Shown here piece by piece: positions 8,951 through 16,559 of a DNA stretch of 64,000 nucleotides. The translations under genes and the position numbers were made by a program. The notes below the pieces were generated by a model, which was not told the DNA's origin, did no database searches, and was given only the letters and a program-made list of their open reading frames with translations. How positions within the stretch are numbered: the first letter of the stretch is position 1; every line of letters starts with the position of its first letter. The stretch is taken from contig NZ_CP060713.1 in the NCBI RefSeq assembly GCF_014395785.1, forward strand, positions 3,934,501 to 3,998,500. Direction: 5' to 3'. This DNA comes from Nocardioides mesophilus. Lineage in GTDB: Bacteria; Actinomycetota; Actinomycetes; Propionibacteriales; Nocardioidaceae.

Positions 8951-10005
8951 CTACGGCAGGTAGCGCCTCGCTCCGTAGAACCCGACCTTCGTCACGGGGA
9001 CCGTCCGCACGCTGCTGCCGGTGTGCGGTGCTTCCACCATCCGCCCGCTGCCGGCGTACATCGTCACGTGGTGGACGACGCCGTTGGTGGCGTAGAACAT
9101 CAGGTCGCCCTTGCGCAGCGACGACCAGGCGACGCGGGTGCCGTGCGCGGCCTGGGCGGAGGCGTCCCGGGGGATCACGATGCCGTGGCTGCGGTAGTCG
9201 AGCCACGTGAGGCCCGAGCAGTCGAGGCCGAACCCGGAGACACCGGCCCACAGGTACGGCAGCCCGGTGAACAGCCGGGCGGTGGGGACGAGGTTCCGGC
9301 GCGTCTGCGGCAGCGCCGGCTTCCCCGGCCGGTGGGTCACCACCGCCCCGACGCGGATCCGGCGGACGGTGCCGAGCGGGGTGACCACCCGGACCGTGTC
9401 GCCCGCGGTGCCGGCCACCGGCAGCACTGTCCCGAAGCTGATCTCGACCAGAGGCGTTGCGGCCGCGGAGTCGCTGCGCAGCCAGGTGGTGCGCTGGGTC
9501 ACGGTGACCACCTTCGGCGTGCTCGGGCGCGGCCGGGCGGTGAGCTGCCGGGTCGGCACCCAGCCCGGGTAGCCGCGGGAGTCCTTGGGCGTGGGCTGGT
9601 CGCGCACGACGACCTTGGCCCACCCGTCACGGAGCCGGACCACGGTGACCCGCTCGCCCATGAGTGCCTGGGTGTCCGCGCGACCGTTTAGCTCACGGCG
9701 CTGCGTCAGCGTCATGTCCGAGAGCCACTGCCGGATCCGCGCCGGCCGAGCCAGAGCCGGTGCGTCGACGGCTCGCGGCGAGGTCCGGCTGCGCCATACC
9801 GTCGCCACCGAGACCGCGACCTGCGCGGGATCACCGACGGTCAGCGCTGGGGAGTACGCCGTGCGGTCGTGGCCACAGCGGCGGTCGCGCCGTCCGGCGT
9901 AGAACCCGATGTCGAGCTCACGGTCCCGGGCGACGAGACGCCGCACGACACCAGCAGCGCGGCGGCCGTGACAGCGCCGAAGAGCGCGCCCACCCTCCTG
10001 TTCAC
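8951..10005 (-). CDS. NlpC/P60 peptidoglycan hydrolase lipoprotein, apparent frameshift
   Basis: Secreted cell-wall endopeptidase. The C-terminal NlpC/P60 domain has catalytic Cys in FGLDCSGLTWLDY and His in GVVHHVTMYAG; before it sit SH3-like repeats (MGERVTVVRLRDGWAKVVV). The enzyme frame has no credible start. The lipoprotein signal VNRRVGALFGAVTAAALL followed by lipobox LVSC is found just upstream in another frame (GTG 10005) and stops at TGA 9841. Adding one C to the CCCC run at 9849-9852 (minus strand) joins the two smoothly as RRTPPALTVGDPAQ. The product would be a roughly 350-residue lipoprotein. This is either a sequencing error or a loss of export. Confidence 0.78.
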
Positions 10006-10055
10006 GTCTCCAGCGTCGGTCCCCGTCCGGGCCCGGCTCAGAGACGAAGGTCATC

Positions 10056-10964
10056 ATGAGCCGGGGCGTACTGCCCGACTCACGGGTGTCGCCCGGGGCC
10101 GCGATCGCCGATGATGGGGTGGTGCTCAGCGACGACCTGGACCACGGCAAAGCCGCCGGACCATCGAGCGACAAGGCGGATGCTCTCCTTGCCCTGCACG
10201 CCGGGCCGGGCTTCGTGCTGCCCAACGCCTGGGATCCCGGCTCCGCCCGCATCCTGGAGCACGTCGGCTTCCCGGCCATCGCCACGACCAGCGCTGGCAT
10301 CGCCTGGTCCTGTGGAGTCCCGGACGGGGGAGTGCTGGACCGCGACACGATGCTCGAGCACATCGGTCGCATCGTGGCCGCAGTGCGTGTTCCGGTGACG
10401 GCCGACCTCGAGGCCGGGTACGGCGACACCGCGGACGAGGTCGGCCGCACCGTGGCGCGCGCCGTCGAGCTCGGGGTCGTGGGCGCCAACGTCGAGGACG
10501 CCGCGCAGGGCGAGCTGTTCGGTATCGACCGGGCGACCGAGCGGATCGCGGCAGCCCGGGCCGCGGCCCGCAGCGGCACCTTCGTGCTGAACGCCCGCAC
10601 TGACGCCTACTTCGTCGGCACGACCGGGGACGTCTTCGCCCAGACGGTCGAGCGGGCTGAGCGGTACTTCGAAGCGGGGGCCGACTGCGTCTTCGTGCCC
10701 GGCGTGGTCGAGGAGGACACCATTGGCCGCCTCGCCGCCGCCCTTCCTGGCCCGCTCAACGTGGTGGCGGGGCTGGCGAACACCATCGATGCCCGCACGC
10801 TCTTCTCGCTCGGCGTCAAACGGGTCAGCCTGGGCGGCAGCCTGGCCCGGGCGGCACTCAGCTTGGTGGAACGAGCGGGCCGGGAGCTGCTCGACTCCGG
10901 AACGCTCGGCTTCCTCGACGGTGCGATCGGCTACGCGGACCTGCAGCGACGCTTCGGCTCGTGA
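10056..10964 (+). CDS. isocitrate lyase/phosphoenolpyruvate mutase superfamily protein
   Basis: 302 residues (270-280 if GTG 10119 or 10122 is the start) forming a PEP-mutase/ICL TIM barrel. Landmarks are FVLPNAWDPGSARILE, TSAGIAWSCG, the metal-binding VTADLEAGYGD, GANVEDAAQ, LNARTDAYF and RVSLGGSLARAAL. The KKCGH catalytic loop of true isocitrate lyases is absent. That fits the broad carboxyphosphonoenolpyruvate-mutase-like group of C-C or P-C bond lyases. It is divergent from the NlpC/P60 gene. Confidence 0.83.
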   Translation: MSRGVLPDSRVSPGAAIADDGVVLSDDLDHGKAAGPSSDKADALLALHAGPGFVLPNAWDPGSARILEHVGFPAIATTSAGIAWSCGVPDGGVLDRDTMLEHIGRIVAAVRVPVTADLEAGYGDTADEVGRTVARAVELGVVGANVEDAAQGELFGIDRATERIAAARAAARSGTFVLNARTDAYFVGTTGDVFAQTVERAERYFEAGADCVFVPGVVEEDTIGRLAAALPGPLNVVAGLANTIDARTLFSLGVKRVSLGGSLARAALSLVERAGRELLDSGTLGFLDGAIGYADLQRRFGS

Positions 10965-11011
10965 CCTGCCCCTTCCACCCGTCTGCGCGACGGATCGGTG
11001 CTGTGCGCGAA

Positions 11012-11869
11012 TCAGACGCTTCCCGCGTGATCGGACGCCAGCACGGTCTCGACAGGGGTGCACGGTAGGTGCGCGACTTCTCGCCGGGCATCGTCGTGTG
11101 CTGGGGCCATGACGTCCATGGCCAGGGCCGCTTCAGCCTGGCGGCCGGGCCTGCCGGGCAGCATCGACGCCAGGCGCAGCGCTCCGGTGGGCACGTGGCG
11201 AGGGTCGCCGGACCAACCATGAACGGCCATGACCCGCGAAGCGAGCTCGGTCAGGGTGAGTCGCTGTGGTCCGGAGATGGTCAGCGTCTTCTGGCGCAGG
11301 GACGCACTCTGGACGGCCCGCACGGTCAGCGCGGACACATCACGCACGGCGACCCAGCCGATCGGGTTGTTCCCGCGCCCGAAGACCAGCGGTCGGTGGG
11401 AGCCTCCTGCCGTGGTGGTGAGCAGGTCGACCCAGAGGTCGGCGAACGCTTCGGGACGGATGATGGTCCATCCGAGGTTCGATCGTCTGAGCACCTGTTC
11501 GGCCTGGTATTTGGCCCGGAACAGTCCCACGCGGCTGTCCGGCGACGCTCCCGCGACGGAGACCAGCACCAGGTCTGCGCCGGCCCGTCCAGCGGCGTCG
11601 GCGAGCACCCTGGTGCCCTGGAGGTCGACCCGGGTCGGCGACACGAAGGGGAAGCCCGTCACGGTTGACACCACCACCTCCACCCCCTCGACGGCTCGAG
11701 CGACGACGGCCGGGTCGCTCACGGAGCCGGCGATCAGCTGCGCGCCGGTGATCTCGGCTGGTGGTGGTCGCTTCCCACGGGCGAGCACCCGGACCTCGTG
11801 ACCGCCGGCGAGGAGGCCGGCCACGACCTGAGCACCGAGCCGACCGGTGCCGCCGGCGACCAGCATCAT
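11012..11869 (-). CDS. NAD(P)-binding atypical SDR / NmrA-like oxidoreductase
   Basis: 285 residues from ATG 11869, overlapping the upstream stop as ATGA. The Rossmann motif VAGGTGRLGAQVV sits at the N-terminus, VRVLARGKR after beta-2 suits NADP, and SVAGASPDSRVGLFRAKYQAE replaces the classical SDR triad. It looks like an NADP-sensing or quinone-reductase-like protein. It is the second gene of a two-gene operon behind the TetR operator at 12300-12319, so it is probably derepressed together with the SnoaL-like gene. Confidence 0.85.
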   Translation of the reverse strand: MMLVAGGTGRLGAQVVAGLLAGGHEVRVLARGKRPPPAEITGAQLIAGSVSDPAVVARAVEGVEVVVSTVTGFPFVSPTRVDLQGTRVLADAAGRAGADLVLVSVAGASPDSRVGLFRAKYQAEQVLRRSNLGWTIIRPEAFADLWVDLLTTTAGGSHRPLVFGRGNNPIGWVAVRDVSALTVRAVQSASLRQKTLTISGPQRLTLTELASRVMAVHGWSGDPRHVPTGALRLASMLPGRPGRQAEAALAMDVMAPAHDDARREVAHLPCTPVETVLASDHAGSV

Positions 11870-12279
11870 GGCGCACCGCCGGTGCCGAGGGTGGCCAGGA
11901 AGTCGTCGGCGGTCAGCTCGTCGCCTGCCACGGGTTCGAGGTAGAACCGGCAGGAGCGGGCCCGGTCGCCGTCGACGCCGAAGATCATCACCCCCCGCAT
12001 CAGGTGCGGTGTGTGATCGCGTCGGGTGCCCCGCATCTCCCACTCGCTCCACACGTGGTCGCCGCTGGTGACCTCATCGACCACCGTGGCTTCCAGGTCG
12101 GGTACCGCAGCCAGGATCGCGGTCCAGTTGCGACGCACCTGCTCGGTGCCCGTGAACCCCCGTGCCGGGTGACACGGCGTCTGGTTGACGTAGTCGGGCG
12201 TGAAGCAGCCGACGATCCGCTCGACATCGTGGGCGTTGGTGGCTTCGAGCACGCGCGCCAGGAATGCAGATCGATCCAT
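11866..12279 (-). CDS. SnoaL-like polyketide cyclase / ester cyclase family
   Basis: 137 residues starting at ATG 12279, preceded by a strong AGGAG site five bases upstream. NTF2-like fold: FLARVLEATNAHDVERIVGCFTPDY, then HVWSEWEMRGTRRDHT, then MIFGVDGDRARSCRFYLEPV. SnoaL-like members close rings or act as small-molecule isomerases. It is the first gene of the operon facing the TetR gene, and its promoter must overlap the operator palindrome. Confidence 0.82.
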   Translation of the reverse strand: MDRSAFLARVLEATNAHDVERIVGCFTPDYVNQTPCHPARGFTGTEQVRRNWTAILAAVPDLEATVVDEVTSGDHVWSEWEMRGTRRDHTPHLMRGVMIFGVDGDRARSCRFYLEPVAGDELTADDFLATLGTGGAP

Positions 12280-12299
12280 GATGACTCCTGCCATACTTC

Positions 12300-12319
12300 G
12301 GATACAGCAAGGTGTATCC
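12300..12319. promoter_or_regulatory. TetR-type operator in divergent promoter region
   Basis: Perfect inverted repeat GGATACA-6 nt-TGTATCC lies in the only gap between the SnoaL-like gene (leftward) and the TetR gene (rightward). A 20-bp, two-fold symmetric site in this position is what a TetR dimer would bind, repressing both directions. The AT-rich arms stand out against the flanks. Confidence 0.72.
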
Positions 12320-12337
12320 AATAGGAGTGTGAGCCGG

Positions 12338-13048
12338 TTGCCAGCCTCCGTCAAGAGTCGCCGCTACGACGTCCGGGGCCGGCGCGCCGCTGCCCTGAGG
12401 CGCCGGGAGGGCATCCTGGCAGCCGGCCGTGAGCTCATGCTGCGCGATGGGTACGCCGCCACCACCGTCGCCTCCATCGCGGCGGCGGCCGCGGTGTCGA
12501 CGGAGACCGTCTACAAGGCCTTCGGCGGCAAGCCCGGCATCGTGCGCGCGCTCTTCCGACAGGCGCTCGACGGGGCCGGGCCCGAGTCCGCCGTGGCACG
12601 CTCAGACCGGCTCCGGGAGGGGGCGACGGGCCATGCGCTGGTTGCCGGGTGGGCGGAGCTGGCCCGCGAGGTGGCGCCGCGCGGCGCGCCACTCGCACTG
12701 CTGCTCCGGGATGCGGCCGGTCATGATCCGAAGGCGCGATCAGTGCTGGACGAGATCGAGCGCACGCGGCTGCTGCGGATGCGCGACAACGCGCGCGCCC
12801 TGGTGGCGACCGGAGACGTCCGTCCCGACCTCAGCCTGCGTGACGTCACCGACGTCCTCTTCGCCGTCTCGTCGGCAGAGTTGTACGAGCTGCTCGTGAT
12901 CCGCCGCGGGTGGTCGAGCCGCAGGTTCGCGCGCTTCCAGCGAGAGACCATGGCAGGCGCGCTCCTGGTCCAGGAGACTGCGGACCCCGCCGGCCAGAGC
13001 CCCACGACGCCCCGGCAAACGGAAAGAGCCCCTCGAGAGGGGCTCTGA
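12338..13048 (+). CDS. TetR/AcrR-family transcriptional regulator
   Basis: About 235 residues. N-terminal TetR HTH: RRREGILAAGRELMLRDGYAAT, then VASIAAAAAVSTETVYKAFGGK. The C-terminal ligand domain is all-helical (LVAGWAELAREV, TDVLFAVSSAELYELLV). Start choice is uncertain. GTG 12329 lies only one base after the AGGAG at 12323-12327, whereas TTG 12338 has normal spacing. It likely represses itself and the divergent SnoaL-like/SDR pair through the palindrome at 12300-12319. Its last codons overlap the original tRNA-operon terminator. Confidence 0.85.
   Translation: MPASVKSRRYDVRGRRAAALRRREGILAAGRELMLRDGYAATTVASIAAAAAVSTETVYKAFGGKPGIVRALFRQALDGAGPESAVARSDRLREGATGHALVAGWAELAREVAPRGAPLALLLRDAAGHDPKARSVLDEIERTRLLRMRDNARALVATGDVRPDLSLRDVTDVLFAVSSAELYELLVIRRGWSSRRFARFQRETMAGALLVQETADPAGQSPTTPRQTERAPREGL
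13025..13046 (-). terminator. original terminator of the tRNA Gly-Cys-Val operon
   Basis: Hairpin AGAGCCCCTC/GAGGGGCTCT followed on the minus strand by TTTCCGTTT. It lies just beyond the displaced tRNA-Val 3' end at 13063, which is where the tRNA operon would have ended before the element inserted. It also serves as the 3' end of the TetR gene, whose stop is inside it. Confidence 0.65.
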
Positions 13049-13062
13049 CCTGCGAGAACTTG

Positions 13063-13108
13063 GTGGGCGATACTGGGTTTGAACCAGTGACCTCTTCCGT
13101 GTCAAGGA
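13063..13108 (-). repeat. attachment site, displaced tRNA-Val 3' fragment
   Basis: 46 bases identical to 18768-18813. It covers the tRNA from the anticodon loop to the acceptor end. Past 13108 the match stops (GATGAACG against GAAGCGCG), so no tRNA can fold here. It marks the far end of the integrated element. Confidence 0.85.
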
Positions 13109-13116
13109 TGAACGAG

Positions 13117-13154
13117 CCGCAGGTCAGCCCCCTCGACAGGCCCCTGACCTGCGG
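13117..13154. repeat. inverted repeat next to the att core
   Basis: CCGCAGGTCAG (13117-13127) and CTGACCTGCGG (13144-13154) form a perfect 11-bp inverted pair. The same 11-mer recurs at 18072, 18266 and 18747 inside the element, and a one-base variant sits on the chromosome side at 13045. Candidate recombinase-binding sites. Confidence 0.6.
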
Positions 13155-13160
13155 TTACCC

Positions 13161-13186
13161 GTTGCATGACGTTGCATGGCGTTGCA
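13161..13186 (+). repeat. three phased GTTGCA repeats
   Basis: GTTGCATGAC, GTTGCATGGC and GTTGCAGG follow each other with an exact 10-bp period, one DNA turn. They lie between the att core and the 25-nt arm-like repeat. This is a protein-binding type of arrangement, perhaps for integrase or excisionase. Confidence 0.5.
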
Positions 13187-13197
13187 GGAAGCTCGCT

Positions 13198-13222
13198 GTC
13201 GTTCCGCATAAATCCCGTATGA
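13198..13222 (+). repeat. left copy of 25-nt end repeat (putative att arm)
   Basis: Starts GTCGTTCCGCA and continues AATCCCGTATGA. 22 of 25 positions match 18670-18694, in the same orientation. It lies 89 bp inside the left att core; the partner lies 73 bp inside the right core. In a circularised element the two would flank the core on opposite sides. Confidence 0.6.
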
Positions 13223-13262
13223 AAAAGGCCCCCGCCGTCCGGGTGCGGCGGACGGCGGGGGC
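13223..13262 (-). terminator. rho-independent terminator for the leftward phage-like genes
   Basis: Perfect 13-bp stem (13228-13240 with 13250-13262, GCCCCCGCCGTCC paired), a nine-base loop, followed on the minus strand by CTTTTTC. It is placed 70 bp after the HNH stop, so it ends the minus-strand operon of the element. Confidence 0.8.
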
Positions 13263-13333
13263 GCCGGGCCCAGGGGTCGAATCCTGTGGCCCGATGTGGG
13301 TAGCGACGAACGTAGGCACCCCCGGGGGAGCCG

Positions 13334-13645
13334 TCAAACGTCGAGCGAGCGGGCGATCGCCCGGCGATAGCCGAGGTGCGCCAGGTCGAAGGCGTACCGG
13401 CTCACGGGCACCGGGTAGAGCGCGGTCACCTCGGCCCAGCTCAGCTTGCCGGCGCGTCGGACGATGAGCCGCAGCAGCTCGTGGGTGTTCGTGTGGGTCG
13501 TCGGGCAGATGAACACGGCGTTCTCGGGGACGTCGGGCCCGCCCATCCCCTTCGGCCAGACGTGGTGGTACTCCAGGTCGAGCGGCTCGGGGGCGTGCGG
13601 CTTGCGGCACACGCACACCTTGCCGACGTCGTCGGGGTTGCTCAC
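13334..13645 (-). CDS. HNH endonuclease, 103 aa
   Basis: Small phage-type HNH nuclease. The start is GTG 13645 with GGAGG six bases upstream, overlapping the preceding stop as GTGA. A zinc-site CVC pair near residue 12 and a later Cys hold the fold. The catalytic His-His is in LEYHHVWPKGMGG, Asn in VPENAVF, and CPTTHTNTHELLR completes the beta-beta-alpha-metal motif. In actinophages such genes often sit next to terminase and help packaging; no terminase is seen here. Last gene of a four-gene leftward operon. Confidence 0.85.
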   Translation of the reverse strand: MSNPDDVGKVCVCRKPHAPEPLDLEYHHVWPKGMGGPDVPENAVFICPTTHTNTHELLRLIVRRAGKLSWAEVTALYPVPVSRYAFDLAHLGYRRAIARSLDV

Positions 13646-13869
13646 AGGTCCTCCAGGCTCGGGACGGTGACGATGTGCTGGGCGAACCACGCGGCGAACG
13701 CGCCCCAGCCCATCAGGAACGCGGCGCGGCCTGCCGGGGTGTCGACGCGCACGACCAGCCGGACGACCTCGGAGAGGGTGCCGCCGGAGCGGGCGCGAAT
13801 CTCGTGGACCTCGTAGGCGATTCCTGCGCCGAACAGGGTCGCCCACACCGCCTCGCGCGGGACGCGCAT
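13642..13869 (-). CDS. small membrane-associated phage protein, 75 aa
   Basis: Starts at ATG 13869, three bases after the previous gene. One hydrophobic stretch (AVWATLFGAGIAYEV) and a second C-terminal one (GRAAFLMGWGAFAAWFAQHI) flank a basic linker, suggesting two membrane passes. Translationally coupled to the HNH gene. Size and position recall the small membrane or holin-like proteins found after tail genes in actinobacterial prophages, but no diagnostic motif is present. Confidence 0.65.
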   Translation of the reverse strand: MRVPREAVWATLFGAGIAYEVHEIRARSGGTLSEVVRLVVRVDTPAGRAAFLMGWGAFAAWFAQHIVTVPSLEDL

Positions 13870-13872
13870 CGG

Positions 13873-14190
13873 TCAGCCCATGTCCTGGTAGATGCGGGTG
13901 ACGAGGTAGTCGCCCGGCGGGAAGGTCTGCGGCTTGGACCCGGGCCAGGTGACCTCGACCTCGGCGACGAGGTCGCCGACGACGTCGGTGTCGCCCGGGA
14001 GCCAGTCCATCTTGACCACCCCGGCGGCGTCGGCCGAGGTGGCGGCGCGGCTGGTCGCGACGGAGTCGCCTGGCTTGAGGAACAGCACCTTCACGGAGCT
14101 CGCCGTGGTCAGGTCGATGGGCGCACCGGCGTCGGTCAGCGTCGCCTGCCACGGCGGCAGCAGGTCGCCGCGCTTGATGTTGTCGGTCAC
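13873..14190 (-). CDS. BppU-like baseplate/tail domain protein, 105 aa
   Basis: Sequence pattern of the N-terminal domain of phage baseplate upper proteins: IKRGDLLPPWQATLTDAGAP, then IDLTTASSVKVLFLKPG, then VVKMDWLPGDTDVVGDLVAEVEV, ending FPPGDYLVTRIYQ. The domain is a small beta sandwich used in receptor-binding baseplates. ATG 14190 overlaps the stop of the repeat protein (ATGA), tying the two together as tail genes. Confidence 0.65.
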   Translation of the reverse strand: MTDNIKRGDLLPPWQATLTDAGAPIDLTTASSVKVLFLKPGDSVATSRAATSADAAGVVKMDWLPGDTDVVGDLVAEVEVTWPGSKPQTFPPGDYLVTRIYQDMG

Positions 14191-15983
14191 GTCGTGGTTC
14201 CTGCCTGGTTCTCTTGGAGGGTCGCGGTGTACGTGGTCGGCTCGAGGACAGCGGTCGCCTGGTTGCGGCTGACGGTCGCCTCGGGGTGCGTGACGATGGC
14301 GTAGGGGAGGTATTTCTCCATCGACACGTCGTCGGTGAGCCCGAGCTGGTCGCCGTAGGTGTCGCGGGTGTCCTGGGCCAGGGCGAACGCGTCGTCCATG
14401 CCGGCGGCGTCGACGATGTCGCGCACCGAGTCGAGGACCATCGTCACCGTGTCGGTGACCCCGGCGGCGTCGGTCGCGTTCACGCCGCGGCCGATGAGGC
14501 TGGTCGTGGAGTCGGTCAGGCCCTCGGCGTCGGTGCGGGCGACGCCGACGCCGATACCGACCGTGGCCGAGTCCGTGAGCCCGGCCGTGTCGGAGACGCC
14601 GAGCGGCCGGGACACGGCGATGGTCGCCGTGTCGGTCAGGCCGATGTCGTCCAGTTGGGGCCGGACGGCGTCGACGGTGCGGGCCGCGGCGTCGGACAGG
14701 CCGAGGTTGTCGGTGGCGGTCTGGCTACCGGACCCGGCGAGCCCGGTGCCGTCGGTGAGCCCGAGGGCGTCGGTGACAGTGACGGCGCGGTCGATCGTGA
14801 CGGCGTCGGTGACCCCGACGGCGTCCGCGGGGGAGACGGCGATCCCGAGGGCGGGGGTCGCGGCGTCGGTGAGCCCGGCCGTGTCTGAGACGACCGCGGC
14901 CCGGTCGACGGTGACGGCGTCTGCGAGGCCCAGGGTGTCGGTGGCCGACTGGGCGCCCGACCCAGCCGTGGACGCCTGGTCGCTGAGGCCGAGGGTGTCG
15001 GCGAGGTGGACGTCCCGGTCGATGGTGACGGCGTCCGTCAGGCCGAGGGCGTCGGTGGGTGCCTGGGCGCCGGACAGCTCGACGGTGGACGCGTCGGAGA
15101 GCCCGACGGTGTCGGTCGGTGCTTGGGTGATGCCCAAGCTGGCGACCGCGGCGTCAGCGAGGCCCAGGGCGTCTGCCTGCGCCTGCGCGACGTCGAGCGC
15201 GGCGGCGTCGGACATGCCCAGGGCGTCGGTGGCGGTCTGGGTGCCGGACCCGGCGCTGGACGCCTGGTCGGTCAGCCCGAGGGCGTCGGTGACCGTGATG
15301 AGGAACGCGCCGGTGGAGCTCGCGGAATCCGTCAGCCCGAGGGCGTCGGTGACCGCGACGACGTGCCCAGCCTCGACGGTGACGGCGTCGGCCAGCCCGG
15401 CGACGTCGTCCTGCGTGCGGCTGAACACGCCGACGGTGGCCGCCGCGTCGGACAGGCCGAGGGCGTCGGTGGGCGCTTGGGCGTAGTCGACGCCGCCGGC
15501 CTTGATGACGGTGAACGTGTCGGCGAGGCCGATCGGCTCGGAGCCGTCGAGGGCGTGCGCCTTGACGGTGCCGGCGTCGGTGAGCCCCGTGGGGTCGTTC
15601 ACGACGGGGTTGGTGCTGCCGCTGATGGTCGCTGCGTCGGCGAGGCCGAGGGCGTCGGCGACGATGACGGCGCGGTCGATGACGACGGCGTCGGCGAGGC
15701 CCACGGTGTCGGCGCTGGTGGCGCCCCGGTCGAGGGCGACGGCATCGGACAGCCCGACCGTGTCCGCGGGCGACTGGGTGTAGCTGACGCTGGTGGCGGT
15801 GGCGATCGTGAACGTGTCCGCGAGGCCCATCGGCTCGGAGCCGTCGAGGGCGTGCGCCTTGACGGTGCCGGCGTCGGACAGGCCCAGCCCGTCGGCGGCG
15901 ACCAGTCCGCGGGTCATGGTCGCGGCGTCGGTCAGGCCCAGCGCGTCGGTGGGCGTCTGGGTGTAAGAGGTGCCGGTGACCAC
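14187..15983 (-). CDS. tail-like protein of about 28 LGLTDA repeats, 5' end missing
   Basis: 598 residues from GTG 15983. About 28 copies of a roughly 20-residue unit with core D-x-LGL(T/S/A)DA, then a unique C-terminus (MEKYLPYAIVTHPEA, TTYTATLQENQ). Such regular acidic repeats suit an extended fibre or tape-like phage structural protein. The repeats continue upstream of the GTG in the same frame to about 16040 and then run into a stop at about 16068 with no start codon or ribosome site. The rightward gene 16058 begins there. The gene is therefore probably truncated. The minus-strand frame is supported by the coupled start of the baseplate-like gene. Confidence 0.72.
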   Translation of the reverse strand: MVTGTSYTQTPTDALGLTDAATMTRGLVAADGLGLSDAGTVKAHALDGSEPMGLADTFTIATATSVSYTQSPADTVGLSDAVALDRGATSADTVGLADAVVIDRAVIVADALGLADAATISGSTNPVVNDPTGLTDAGTVKAHALDGSEPIGLADTFTVIKAGGVDYAQAPTDALGLSDAAATVGVFSRTQDDVAGLADAVTVEAGHVVAVTDALGLTDSASSTGAFLITVTDALGLTDQASSAGSGTQTATDALGMSDAAALDVAQAQADALGLADAAVASLGITQAPTDTVGLSDASTVELSGAQAPTDALGLTDAVTIDRDVHLADTLGLSDQASTAGSGAQSATDTLGLADAVTVDRAAVVSDTAGLTDAATPALGIAVSPADAVGVTDAVTIDRAVTVTDALGLTDGTGLAGSGSQTATDNLGLSDAAARTVDAVRPQLDDIGLTDTATIAVSRPLGVSDTAGLTDSATVGIGVGVARTDAEGLTDSTTSLIGRGVNATDAAGVTDTVTMVLDSVRDIVDAAGMDDAFALAQDTRDTYGDQLGLTDDVSMEKYLPYAIVTHPEATVSRNQATAVLEPTTYTATLQENQAGTTT

Positions 15984-16057
15984 GGGGGTGGCGGCGTCCG
16001 TGAGGCCGAGGTTGTCGGTGGGGGTCTGGGTGCGAGCCGGATCAAGAGGAGGAAGTC

Positions 16058-16195
16058 GTGAAGTACCGATTCAAGGGCCACTGGGCCGATCGGCTGTGGT
16101 GGGAGTCCGGGCGCATCCCCGGCGACTCCCGCGTCGAGCAGGTCAGCTGCGACGCCCACTGGTTCTACTCGATGATGTTGGGGGCTGGGCGATGA
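16058..16195 (+). CDS. tiny protein 1, 45 aa
   Basis: GTG start with an excellent AGGAGG site (16048-16053) five bases upstream. Rich in Trp and other aromatics (GHWADRLWWESGR, AHWFYSMML) with one Cys. No family recognised. First gene of a run of nine short genes in which most stops overlap the next start. Confidence 0.65.
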   Translation: MKYRFKGHWADRLWWESGRIPGDSRVEQVSCDAHWFYSMMLGAGR

Positions 16196-16353
16196 GCCAG
16201 CGCGACGTCTACCGCGCCCTGCGATTCTGGAACGACCTGCGGGCCGTCGGCCGCGCCGCGAGCAGCGGTTCGTCGGCGCCCATCGGTCGCCGGATCGGCC
16301 GCCGCGCCTACGGGCGCCTGACGGGGCGGCTCGCCCGGAGGTTGTTCGGGTGA
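16192..16353 (+). CDS. tiny protein 2, 53 aa, strongly basic
   Basis: Starts in the ATGA overlap with the previous gene. N-terminal helix (MSQRDVYRALRFWNDLR), then an arginine-rich amphipathic C-terminus (GRRIGRRAYGRLTGRLARRL). The net charge is highly positive, suggesting nucleic-acid or membrane binding. No family recognised. Confidence 0.6.
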   Translation: MSQRDVYRALRFWNDLRAVGRAASSGSSAPIGRRIGRRAYGRLTGRLARRLFG

Positions 16354-16559
16354 CTCATTGCTACTTCTGCAGCCGACCCGAGCTGGTCGGCCCCGACGGG
16401 TGCGGGAACTGCGGCGCCCCGGCCGACCCTGACGGCCCGGGCCCGACCAGCCCGACCGTCGAGTGCGCCGGCTGCTCCACCGTCGTCGCCGAGGCCGGCA
16501 CCTCCGGGTGGCGCTTCACGGACGCCCCGTGGTGCCCGAAGTGCGCGTGGCTCGCATGA
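16350..16559 (+). CDS. tiny protein 3, 69 aa, double zinc-ribbon
   Basis: GTG start in a GTGA overlap. Four cysteine pairs: CYFC, CGNC, CAGC and a C-terminal CPKC. Paired CxxC knuckles of this spacing usually bind two zinc ions. No other domain. Function unknown; zinc ribbons in phage early genes often touch DNA or RNA polymerase. Confidence 0.68.
   Translation: MTHCYFCSRPELVGPDGCGNCGAPADPDGPGPTSPTVECAGCSTVVAEAGTSGWRFTDAPWCPKCAWLA

Noticed and set aside
12200-12328. Start of the TetR gene at the first in-frame ATG (12200)
   Set aside because: That would run back through the operator and into the opposite gene, and the added residues are not TetR-like.
14187-15983. CRISPR or tandem DNA satellite interpretation of the repeat region
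   Set aside because: The period follows codons, units vary in length and sequence, and there is no constant repeat/unique spacer pattern.
14214-16061. Long plus-strand frames opposite the LGLTDA protein
   Set aside because: They are the complement of the repeats. The minus frame has a unique C-terminus and a coupled downstream gene; the plus frames have no such support.
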